Shown: positions 9,409-17,045 of the stretch, piece after piece | How positions within the stretch are numbered: position 1 is the stretch's first letter | Layout: the number at the start of each line of letters is the position of its first letter | Source: Fidelibacterota bacterium | GTDB lineage: Bacteria > Fidelibacterota > UBA8477 > JABMPR01 | Length of the DNA: 64,000 nucleotides | Reading direction: 5' to 3' | Assembly (NCBI GenBank): GCA_016845065.1 | Contig: JAERTG010000095.1 | Coordinates: 1 to 64,000 of the forward strand | Made by a program: the position numbers and the translations under genes | Notes under the pieces: model-generated | What the model was told of the DNA's origin: nothing | The model's database searches: none | The model's input: only the letters and a program-made list of their open reading frames with translations

Positions 9409-10305
9409 CTAACTCTTGCTCCGTCTCAATTGAACCAAAGTTGCTCCTAAAGCTGCAATCCCCATTCCTATTCCCTCCTGAGTCGTAATTTTCTCATCAA
9501 GAAAGAACCAGGCTAAAACAGCGATTTGGATCAGCATGGTACCATTGATAATACTGGATTCAATTGCAGAGATAGAACGTAGAGTATGATTCCATAGTGT
9601 GAATGCAAAGGCTGTGTTCACCACGGCCAACCAAATCAGGTAAAACCAGTTTTCAACACCAATTTGCGGAATTCCAGTGTACAAGAATCCCGAAAATAGT
9701 AATATGATTGAACCGATACCCATGCTGATGAAGGTGATGACAACTGGGCTGATATTTCTTTTACGATTGATATCCCTTCCCAGGATACCAGCTCCTGAAT
9801 TAGCCAGGACTCCAAAAGTCATTATCATCAAACCCACCCCCTGATTCCCTTGAAGTGATATTGGAAAGAAGTAGAAAATGATTCCGATAATAAAGGTAAA
9901 CGCCCCAACCCATTGTAAGCGGCTGGGATATTCGTTGATAAACACCACACCCATGATGGCAACCACAATGGGCGTGAAATTTAGCATGAGACTTACACTA
10001 ACTGCCGGTAACAGTGACAAGCCTAAAAACTGGGTACCCTGTGTTAGGGTGTAAAAAATGAATCCCAGAAGACCTAATTTGTACCACTGCCTCGGTGAGA
10101 GTTCTTTTATTTCATCAACATATTTCCTTTTCAATATGAAGGGCAGGAAGCACAAGGAAGCCAGAAAATATCTTAACCCTGCAAAGGTGATGGGCGGTAT
10201 TTCTGCAAGACCCCATTTGATAATGATAAATGATGTGGACCAGAGAAAGGTAACCAGTAGGGCCTGGAGAACTGAAAAGATATGGTGAACACGGTGCTCG
10301 CTCAT
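9409..10305 (-). CDS. EamA/DMT-family transporter
   Basis: This 298-residue integral membrane protein has about ten hydrophobic helices arranged as two EamA repeats. The first begins with LLVTFLWSTSFIIIKWGL and the second follows the mid-protein loop around GRDINRKRNISPVV. It fits the drug/metabolite transporter superfamily, which exports or exchanges small metabolites; the substrate cannot be read from the sequence. Its start overlaps the stop of the upstream membrane gene by 4 bp (ATGA type), so the two are translationally coupled. It is the last gene of a likely operon that starts with the histidine kinase. Confidence 0.88.
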   Translation of the reverse strand: MSEHRVHHIFSVLQALLVTFLWSTSFIIIKWGLAEIPPITFAGLRYFLASLCFLPFILKRKYVDEIKELSPRQWYKLGLLGFIFYTLTQGTQFLGLSLLPAVSVSLMLNFTPIVVAIMGVVFINEYPSRLQWVGAFTFIIGIIFYFFPISLQGNQGVGLMIMTFGVLANSGAGILGRDINRKRNISPVVITFISMGIGSIILLFSGFLYTGIPQIGVENWFYLIWLAVVNTAFAFTLWNHTLRSISAIESSIINGTMLIQIAVLAWFFLDEKITTQEGIGMGIAALGATLVQLRRSKS

Positions 10306-10724
10306 GATTCCACAAATCTAGACGCGTCTCGCCCAGATACTTGCCAAAAACTTAAATATCTGGCAAAGATCTTCACATCCACCAACGCAGCTAATCCAGC
10401 TCCAATTCCATACGCCAATATGTCATAAGGATCGAAAGTGACACCAAATAATTCTACGTTAAAAAACTGTGCTATTTCTGAAGTGGTCATAACCAAAAAT
10501 ACAATACCACATTTCACAAACCATGGCCTAAGAAAATGATATGATTCCTCATTTATGGACAAAAGAAAATAGGCCGCAAAAGGAATTTGGACATCTCCAA
10601 AATAGCCATAGTAGAGTGAGTACAAATTGCCGCTAAATATTTGACCAAACCTGAATATGCTGATACAAGCCAGACCTAGTTCCAACAGTACTATTACCAG
10701 GGTTTTGCGAGTTAGATTCGACAT
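10302..10724 (-). CDS. Small integral membrane protein, VanZ/DUF2809-like
   Basis: This 140-residue protein has about four membrane helices. The C-terminal stretch SEIAQFF...FDPYDILAYGIGAGLAALVD resembles the EI-Q...D-DIL-N-GA pattern of VanZ-like and DUF2809 membrane proteins. The resemblance is weak and no activity can be assigned. It overlaps the EamA gene by 4 bp and lies 34 bp downstream of the exported protein gene, so it is probably cotranscribed with both. Confidence 0.65.
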   Translation of the reverse strand: MSNLTRKTLVIVLLELGLACISIFRFGQIFSGNLYSLYYGYFGDVQIPFAAYFLLSINEESYHFLRPWFVKCGIVFLVMTTSEIAQFFNVELFGVTFDPYDILAYGIGAGLAALVDVKIFARYLSFWQVSGRDASRFVES

Positions 10725-10758
10725 TCAGTTTATAAGCAGCGGGAAAGAAACAAGGACT

Positions 10759-11262
10759 TCATTTTGAAAGCCAGACCTGCTGAAATGACTGTTCACCTGC
10801 ATCCCAGAAAAAAACTGAAGCAGGTCCCTCATCCGTGAAAAGATTGATGGCATCTGTCATAAGGTAAAATCTGGACTTAGTAGGACTTTGGGGGGTTTTA
10901 AAGAATGATATTTCCATTGGTTTGATGACCTGAATACCTACTCTATCAATTGATTCCATTGGAAAGCTGCTCAACTCAATCCAGCGAAAAGATTGGCCAT
11001 CAGATTTCTGCAAAAAAACCAGTAAGACGATCTGATTGGTAGCATGTTTGACTACGAGCTGAGCTCCATCATACCGGGAGTCTCCGTTAAAATCACCGCC
11101 ACTGAAAATGAATTGTCCAGGTTCCTCGTGCCGCCATTGGTGAAAAACTTCCTGTATATCAAGATATCTATATGCTTTGGGCAACTCAGGTTCGATAGCC
11201 TGCAGATATATTGTCGGGATAAGAAAAATGAGCGATAGTTTTAGCACGAGTAATAACCTCAA
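10759..11262 (-). CDS. Exported protein of unknown function
   Basis: This 167-residue protein begins with a clear signal peptide (MRLLLVLKLSLIFLIPTIYLQA) and has no other membrane segment. The mature part contains SGGDFNGDSRYDGAQLVV, which looks like one calcium-binding FG-GAP-type loop (DxNxDxRxD), so it may be a small beta-rich periplasmic or surface protein. Its start overlaps the end of the histidine kinase gene by 4 bp, which suggests coupled expression. I do not recognise a named family. Confidence 0.7.
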   Translation of the reverse strand: MRLLLVLKLSLIFLIPTIYLQAIEPELPKAYRYLDIQEVFHQWRHEEPGQFIFSGGDFNGDSRYDGAQLVVKHATNQIVLLVFLQKSDGQSFRWIELSSFPMESIDRVGIQVIKPMEISFFKTPQSPTKSRFYLMTDAINLFTDEGPASVFFWDAGEQSFQQVWLSK

Positions 11263-12380
11263 AGCGGAAGCGAGAGTGTGAAAACTGTCCCCTCACCTTG
11301 CTCGGAAATGAAACCTACCTTTCCACCCAATATTTTTTCACCAAACAGCTTCATTGAGAATGTGCCCAAACCTCGTCCAGAGCCCCCTTTAGTACTGAAA
11401 TTTCGTTGAAACACCCTTAGGCGAACATCATCAGGTATGATTTGGCTATTCTGGACACTAAAGCTTATTTGATCCGTCTCGAGCGAAATCGAGACTGTTA
11501 CTGTCTCGCCTGACTCTGATGCTTCCAGCGCATTCGTAATCATATTTACCAGTACCCGTTCCAGGAGAGATATATCCGTCAAGAGAATAAACTCCCCATA
11601 ATCTTGGGAGTAATTTAGAGTTTTGTTCAAGCTTGCTGGGTGTTTCAAAAACAGTGTTGTCAGATCTTCCCGGATTTGTTTTAGAGAAACATTTTGTTGA
11701 AGCAGCTCACCATAATCACTTTCACTCTCTAATAAAAATCGCTGAATTTCAACGGCTTTCTGTAAGCGTAAGCTGGAGCGACGAATGATATCAACCATTG
11801 GGGATGTTTTCACATCCCTGGCTAGTAATTCACTGGCACCAACCAGACCGGACAGCATATTATTTATATCATGAAAAAAGGTTCGTTCAAGGGCTGCTCT
11901 ACGCTGCTCTAGTGTAATATCCTGTAAAAAGAGCATGATAAATCGTGAATCATGAATTGTGATGGGGTGGGATCGTACTTTCAAAACCAGGTCTACATCT
12001 TGACCGTGATGGTTGGCTTTCAAAATGCAGGTGTCCTCAATGGGTTCGTTGGTATTCAAGCTACTCATGATTGCTTTTGCTGCCCCACAGGTTGAGCAAT
12101 ATATAGTAGTTCCACAGCCAGCTGGTGCACCGTGGGCATGAATACAGTCCAGAGCATTTCCAGGTCTCAAACCCAGAGCATCTATTGGATCCTTAACTCC
12201 CAACATCTTCAAGAAGGTATCATTGAGCGAAATGATTTGCCGTTGCTCATTGAGAACCGCCAAGAGACCGCTGACAGTTTCCAGCAGGCCTTCGACAACC
12301 ACACTGTGAGAAATTATTTCGTGTGCAGAATGGAGCTGCTCTGCAGTTGCTCGCTCGGCTGGTGCAAAATGTGTATCCAT
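11259..12380 (-). CDS. Soluble PAS-domain sensor histidine kinase with a cysteine cluster
   Basis: This 373-residue protein has no membrane segment, so it should sense a cytoplasmic signal. Residues about 30-160 form a PAS domain containing Cys79, Cys89, Cys95 and Cys98 (C-x9-C-x5-C-x2-C), an arrangement suited to a metal, Fe-S cluster or redox switch. The phospho-acceptor is His170 in FFHDINNML. The ATPase domain follows, with an N-box (NMITNALEAS) and G-box (GGSGRGLGTFSMKLFG). No response regulator gene is adjacent, so it is an orphan kinase here. A strong GGGGAGG ribosome-binding site precedes the ATG. It heads a run of overlapping genes (exported protein, membrane protein, EamA transporter). 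The kinase call is firm; the signal is unknown. Confidence 0.88.
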   Translation of the reverse strand: MDTHFAPAERATAEQLHSAHEIISHSVVVEGLLETVSGLLAVLNEQRQIISLNDTFLKMLGVKDPIDALGLRPGNALDCIHAHGAPAGCGTTIYCSTCGAAKAIMSSLNTNEPIEDTCILKANHHGQDVDLVLKVRSHPITIHDSRFIMLFLQDITLEQRRAALERTFFHDINNMLSGLVGASELLARDVKTSPMVDIIRRSSLRLQKAVEIQRFLLESESDYGELLQQNVSLKQIREDLTTLFLKHPASLNKTLNYSQDYGEFILLTDISLLERVLVNMITNALEASESGETVTVSISLETDQISFSVQNSQIIPDDVRLRVFQRNFSTKGGSGRGLGTFSMKLFGEKILGGKVGFISEQGEGTVFTLSLPL

Positions 12381-12475
12381 AAAGAAACCTCCCCGTAAGG
12401 TGTTTCTAATATACTACAATTTGAACGCTAGGATATTTAAAGTTGATAATGCTAACTATTTGTAAAGTCAGAATT

Positions 12476-13321
12476 TTATACTTGGTTACGCTTATTTTTC
12501 AGCGCTTCCAGAACTTCCTCAACTGATGGAACTGGCGCTGCTCCCTTAAACTTGGATATACGTGAATAGATATCGGCAGAGGCCAGGTGAAACCCTTGTG
12601 GTTGACCGGCATTTTTTAGAGTTAATGCGATCTCTTCCATTTCTCCTGAAAAACGCCAGGCTTTGGCTGAAACTCGTTGGAGTCGGTTATGTGTACGTTC
12701 AGCAAAATCAGAACCATTGCGTGACCACTGTTTTTCCAATTCCTGCCGTACACCCATTTCATCTGCTGTTGCCATGATAGCGCAAAGCAGAGCGGTGGAT
12801 CCCTTGGTATATGCAGCGAAGCACATCTTGATAGCTGAGGCTCTGCCTATTTCAGGACCCATAAGTTCCGTTTCCAGCAACCCACCCTGAAAGCAAGTCG
12901 CAACTTCTGCAGCTTTTTCACCAGCCAGATACAGCCAGGTATTGTTTGGTTCCCAGGCTGGTCCACCAATAATTCCACCATCCACAAACTCGATATCATT
13001 TGATGCCATCAACTTGTGTATAGATTTGGTTTTCTCAGGAGAAATGGCGTTGACATCTGCATAGATACCCCGAAATGAGTGCTGAAGGATTTGTCTGGCA
13101 ACCTCCATCGCTGCGTGAGGTGGACACACGGAAATAATTATATCACATGTTTTGCAAAAATCTGCCAGTGAGCTGGATTCAAGAAGTTTATGTGCAACTG
13201 CACGCTCTCTAGTCGCTTCACTCCGCCCCTCTGGTACCCAGAAAACTGGGTGTCCCGTTGTCTGGGCTGATACGGCCAGGGATATTCCCATGGCTCCAGG
13301 ATGTAAGAAACCAATGTTCAT
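12476..13321 (-). CDS. NAD(P)-dependent oxidoreductase of the 6PGDH-like family with DUF1932 domain
   Basis: This 281-residue protein begins with a Rossmann motif (IGFLHPGAMGISLA), continues through a dinucleotide-binding domain (IIISVCPPHAAMEVA; VDGGIIGGPAW) and ends in a helical domain like DUF1932 (IKMCFAAYTKGSTALLCAI). The family is related to beta-hydroxyacid dehydrogenases and 6-phosphogluconate dehydrogenase; the substrate is not predictable. It lies 22 bp downstream of the E2-like acyltransferase gene on the same strand, so it is probably the last gene of a three-gene operon with the NlpC/P60 lipoprotein. Confidence 0.85.
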   Translation of the reverse strand: MNIGFLHPGAMGISLAVSAQTTGHPVFWVPEGRSEATRERAVAHKLLESSSLADFCKTCDIIISVCPPHAAMEVARQILQHSFRGIYADVNAISPEKTKSIHKLMASNDIEFVDGGIIGGPAWEPNNTWLYLAGEKAAEVATCFQGGLLETELMGPEIGRASAIKMCFAAYTKGSTALLCAIMATADEMGVRQELEKQWSRNGSDFAERTHNRLQRVSAKAWRFSGEMEEIALTLKNAGQPQGFHLASADIYSRISKFKGAAPVPSVEEVLEALKNKRNQV

Positions 13322-13343
13322 CGTAAATCACTATCCAGGGGGA

Positions 13344-14216
13344 TCAAATTCCCAGTGTCTCTTCTGTTTTTGGTTTTGTCGGTTCCGGTTCTACTACCAT
13401 CTCAGGGTTCTCAACCAGATTTTTCAACAACTCCAGCGCTTTGATACTATAGAACCCATCATTAATCCTTTCATCAAAACTGTATTTAATGGTCATCATA
13501 TCTTTCACAGCTGGTCTACCTCGCTCATCTAGTGTCATGCGGGGTTCATTGGTACCCAAAGCCATGAAAATTGGTATATCTCCCCATTCATATAAGTGAT
13601 GATAAGCAGGTTGAAGACCGATACTGCCTAGATTCGCGATAAACAGACTGCCATACAATTCGTCTCCTTTGATCATGAACTTTGGCAGCAATCCAAAATG
13701 ATTGAGCGTCCGTAATAGCCAGGTAAAAAAGCTTACGACAAACATTGGAAACATGAATACTAGATCCATTTCCTTGTCCGAGACAGACCTAGCCCCTTCA
13801 CGTCCACTTTTGATGCCACCCTGAATGTGCTGTACCGTTTCCTCAAAAGACCATTCCGGATCAATTCTCTTTTTGACTACAACGATTGGGGCATCATCTT
13901 TCATCTCTTTTTTCATTGAAAAACTGATCCAAATCCCATCTCGCTGATATATGCGCCGTCCCGCTACAAATCTATTCAAGCCCGGACGTTCCTTAAAAAC
14001 CTGGGCAGCCCTCCAGATAATCAGATGCAAAATGCTGGCTTTTAAGCCCGTTTCTTTTTGAAAATTCTCAACAGACTTCCAGGCTTTTTCTACCTCAATG
14101 TGCTGTTCATAATAAACCGTTGACTCGGTTCTTCCATGCATGAGAAACGGCATAATTCTACGCGTATTGGGCAAATTCTTTACAAAGGTTCCATCAGGTC
14201 TCCAGCGAAAGGGCAT
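13344..14216 (-). CDS. Stand-alone 2-oxoacid dehydrogenase E2-like acyltransferase lacking the catalytic His
   Basis: This 290-residue protein matches the catalytic (chloramphenicol acetyltransferase-like) domain of E2 acyltransferases but has no lipoyl or subunit-binding domain. The region LYGSLFIANLGSIGLQPAYHHL corresponds to the conserved strand before the active site. At the usual DHRxxDG motif it reads DERINDG (residues 248-254), so the catalytic His is Glu249. Canonical acyl transfer from lipoamide is therefore unlikely; it may use another mechanism or have lost activity. A hydrophobic stretch (FMFPMFVVSFFTWLL, about 154-168) is unusual for E2. It sits between the NlpC/P60 lipoprotein gene (14 bp upstream) and the DUF1932 dehydrogenase gene. 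No other pyruvate-dehydrogenase genes are nearby. Confidence 0.8.
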   Translation of the reverse strand: MPFRWRPDGTFVKNLPNTRRIMPFLMHGRTESTVYYEQHIEVEKAWKSVENFQKETGLKASILHLIIWRAAQVFKERPGLNRFVAGRRIYQRDGIWISFSMKKEMKDDAPIVVVKKRIDPEWSFEETVQHIQGGIKSGREGARSVSDKEMDLVFMFPMFVVSFFTWLLRTLNHFGLLPKFMIKGDELYGSLFIANLGSIGLQPAYHHLYEWGDIPIFMALGTNEPRMTLDERGRPAVKDMMTIKYSFDERINDGFYSIKALELLKNLVENPEMVVEPEPTKPKTEETLGI

Positions 14217-14230
14217 AACTCAACTCCGAT

Positions 14231-15466
14231 CTAATATTCAAGAATATAACTAAACTGCATGGCGCGCTCCAACGATCGCTCCTTGGCACCTACATTTCTC
14301 CAGGTATAGGCAATACTTGAAGCATTACTCAAGGCAAATTGGAACCCCATATTCCACGTTAGCCCTACATCTTTTAAAAAGACATGATCAAATTCAATGG
14401 TTGTCATGAGTCGTCTTGTGATTTGTTGTTCGACACCCAGGAAGAAAAACGTGTCCTCATTTCCATCGTAGCGGGCTGAAGTATCATGGTATGCAAATAA
14501 ATCTGTCATGGCCATACCCCCATTTATCCGCCCTCGACCGAGATGTAATTTTTTAAACCGTTCATATTTATAGGAGGCAACAATATAGGCATTGCGTGGA
14601 GGGCTCCATCGATTCTCCACAATCTCAACTGAGTTCGAGTCTGTTGTCACCGTCCAATTCCGGCTGTTGCTCTCAGCACCAACAGCTAGCGATGGCAATA
14701 TTTTCCCTTTTTGTTCCCAAATGCGAAACTTGGTGCTGACGAAGGGTAGCTCGAATCCAAAATCATCCATATTATGCCCAAGAAATTGGTTTACCTGGAC
14801 CTCTGCCCCAAATTCCAGTCTATTCAAAATACTAACCGCCCCGGCAACTCTGAGATTACCCTGAGCATCATTTTGGATATCCAAACCAATGAATCGATTT
14901 TCAATCACGTCAGCAGTGGGAATATCGATCAACCTGCGAACTCTAATAGGATAGGCTTTGGGTAATAAATGGAACTCCCCACCAACTTCACCAGACCGGT
15001 AATCCGACCCTGTTAATCGTCTCGCACCGATGTAACGTTTCATCCAATAATCAGTATCCATCCGAACTTCTGTGACACCTACACTTGAGCTTGCATGAAT
15101 CATTTTATCGCTCTTGGTATATACACCAACATGACTCACGCCTTTACCTAGGGTATCAAAGAATAATAGATCGCCATATTGCAGCTCATCTCTACTTACT
15201 TCATCACCTACGGTGTATTGCATTCGGGAAGTCCTGGGAATGATGATCCCTTGATCACGATAAACACCAGAGGTGAATCCTGAACAGTCCACACCACGTC
15301 CTGGCTCAGTACCACCCCATTTATAGGGAGTACCTCTGTATTTAGCGAATGACTTATCCATTTTACTCTTATTCAAGTCATCATAAACGCCGACCTTTTG
15401 CGAACTACATGCATTCAGCAGAATAGCCAGGATGACCATAATTAGAGGCGAATATTTACGCTGCAT
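14231..15466 (-). CDS. NlpC/P60 lipoprotein with a C-terminal beta-rich domain
   Basis: This protein of about 411 residues is predicted to be lipid-anchored, with lipobox LLNAC ending at Cys20. An NlpC/P60 cysteine peptidase domain follows, with Cys61 (VDCSGF), His112 (VSHVGVY) and a third polar residue His124 (MIHASS). Such domains cut peptidoglycan stem peptides. After about residue 165 comes a roughly 245-residue domain with many alternating hydrophobic and aromatic strands, ending in an aromatic-rich segment (MQFSYILEY) like an outer-membrane barrel strand. Enzymes of this family are often much shorter, so the second domain is an added module. I chose ATG 15466, preceded by GGGAG, over an upstream TTG at 15490. 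The downstream E2-like gene begins 14 bp later. Confidence 0.85.
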   Translation of the reverse strand: MQRKYSPLIMVILAILLNACSSQKVGVYDDLNKSKMDKSFAKYRGTPYKWGGTEPGRGVDCSGFTSGVYRDQGIIIPRTSRMQYTVGDEVSRDELQYGDLLFFDTLGKGVSHVGVYTKSDKMIHASSSVGVTEVRMDTDYWMKRYIGARRLTGSDYRSGEVGGEFHLLPKAYPIRVRRLIDIPTADVIENRFIGLDIQNDAQGNLRVAGAVSILNRLEFGAEVQVNQFLGHNMDDFGFELPFVSTKFRIWEQKGKILPSLAVGAESNSRNWTVTTDSNSVEIVENRWSPPRNAYIVASYKYERFKKLHLGRGRINGGMAMTDLFAYHDTSARYDGNEDTFFFLGVEQQITRRLMTTIEFDHVFLKDVGLTWNMGFQFALSNASSIAYTWRNVGAKERSLERAMQFSYILEY

Positions 15467-15577
15467 CTCCGTGCTCCCATTTGTTCTCAAATTCTGAAAT
15501 GTACCAAAAATATAGTTGCTAATCAGATAGGCACAACCATGAGTTCTACACCCTTCTGAAAATTGATTCTAACCTCA

Positions 15578-16810
15578 TTAATAATCCCAGTCTGGATGCG
15601 GATTGGGTAGACAAAGAACTTCATCGAGATTGGATAGAAGGGATTCTGGCGCTCTCAGATTACCAGTAGCTGACAGGCCAGTAGCTGGTCGAACTCCCAA
15701 CCATAGTCGGGTAAATGTCCCTATATCGGAGACCAGGGTAGGTAAGGATTTATCAGTGCCTTCATTTGCCTTTGAGGATGAACCCAATTCAACTATATAT
15801 TTCCCTGCACATCCTCGCCAGGTCATTTCCGTCTCAACCAGTTTTTCTATTGGATCACTGAGATCCAGGTTAAAACGCAATGATCTTGAATTCAATTGGG
15901 TTGCTTCTAAACAGGCTTCCAGGTTACAAATTCTGGTTTGCCAGTATGCAGATGCCCTATTGATGTGTTCAAAATTGGATTTCTCGGTTACTATTCGAGA
16001 TCGAAATGGGTTTCGAATTAAATCTTGAATTTGTATTCCAGCAGGTTCCCGCATTTTGACAAGTCGAATTTGATCTCCAAGGGATTTAACTAATGCCATC
16101 AACTCTACAAACTGGTCAATTGATTGATATGCCATAAAATGAATAACAACAGGACCATGCTCACCCTTACTGGTTCCCCAGAAAAAATGAGTCAATTCGC
16201 CCTTTGACCCATCAGCATAACCAAGCCCAAATCCATTTTTTAACCAAACTAGCTCGGCTTCAACAAGACCCTTGGGGTATAAGGTGACAGCCCCGTGTCG
16301 CGTATGACGGTTCTGAAGCGCTTGATGGATTAGTTTAGTATCATCATTTTTCAACCGGAGGGGTGGTCGGATTTCACTGTCAATTGTTATGTCAGCTGGA
16401 TCAAAACTTACCCAATGCTCATAGGAGCCACTTCCGTATCCCAGTTGATCATAAAACCCCTGTTCAAAAATACCCAGAGTTGAAACGAGGGCACCAGCTT
16501 CAGCTTCCTCGGCAATAAGCTGGGCCGTCAGTTTCTTTGCATGGCCTTGTTTACGGGCGATGCGACTGGTCGTAACTGAGGTCACAACCGAGAGCGGCAG
16601 TTCTTCATTCAAATATTTTAATTTGCCAGGATTGGCAGTGACCAAACATTCAGCACTCCCGTTCAGGTCAGCAACCAGTGCTCTCCCCTCACCCAGAAAG
16701 GCATCCAGCAACTTCTCATCTGAGCTGTCCTCAAGCCATTGAACTTCCCGCCAGATTCTCCTTGAAGCCTCAATGTCTTTCTTATGATTGTATTTTCTGT
16801 ATGTATACAT
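15578..16810 (-). CDS. Eis-like GNAT acetyltransferase with C-terminal SCP2-like domain
   Basis: This 410-residue protein has the three-part build of the Eis family: an N-terminal GNAT domain, a second GNAT-like domain and a sterol-carrier-like C-terminus. The N-terminal domain shows VVTSVTTSRIARKQGHAKKLTAQL, the acetyl-CoA-binding R-x-x-G-x-A pattern, and then FYDQLGYGSGSYEHW, typical of Eis. The chain ends LPNPHPDWDY, consistent with the Eis habit of placing the C-terminal carboxylate in the active site. Eis enzymes acetylate amines on aminoglycosides and peptides; the substrate here is unknown. It is monocistronic, divergent from the PBP1A gene across 235 bp. Confidence 0.82.
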   Translation of the reverse strand: MYTYRKYNHKKDIEASRRIWREVQWLEDSSDEKLLDAFLGEGRALVADLNGSAECLVTANPGKLKYLNEELPLSVVTSVTTSRIARKQGHAKKLTAQLIAEEAEAGALVSTLGIFEQGFYDQLGYGSGSYEHWVSFDPADITIDSEIRPPLRLKNDDTKLIHQALQNRHTRHGAVTLYPKGLVEAELVWLKNGFGLGYADGSKGELTHFFWGTSKGEHGPVVIHFMAYQSIDQFVELMALVKSLGDQIRLVKMREPAGIQIQDLIRNPFRSRIVTEKSNFEHINRASAYWQTRICNLEACLEATQLNSRSLRFNLDLSDPIEKLVETEMTWRGCAGKYIVELGSSSKANEGTDKSLPTLVSDIGTFTRLWLGVRPATGLSATGNLRAPESLLSNLDEVLCLPNPHPDWDY

Positions 16811-17045
16811 GCGGGGATTTCCCTATAATATTATTCATTCATTGCTGAATCATTTACAGTAACAGCTATTCTAGCGGTGGAGCAAAAAATATAGTGCAGG
16901 AGTGGTGTTGTGCAAAACGCCGTTTTTGATTCGTAGTTGAACTGATCTTGTATGAATTCAGCATCTCAAATGATCCATTAAATATTACACGATTGATTCA
17001 AAAACGTGTGAACAAGACAGGTATATAAGTTTATAATTGTAAGAT

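Noticed and set aside
15603-16028. 141-codon open frame on the plus strand
   Set aside because: It lies wholly inside the Eis-like gene on the opposite strand, and its product is low in structure and unlike any family I know.
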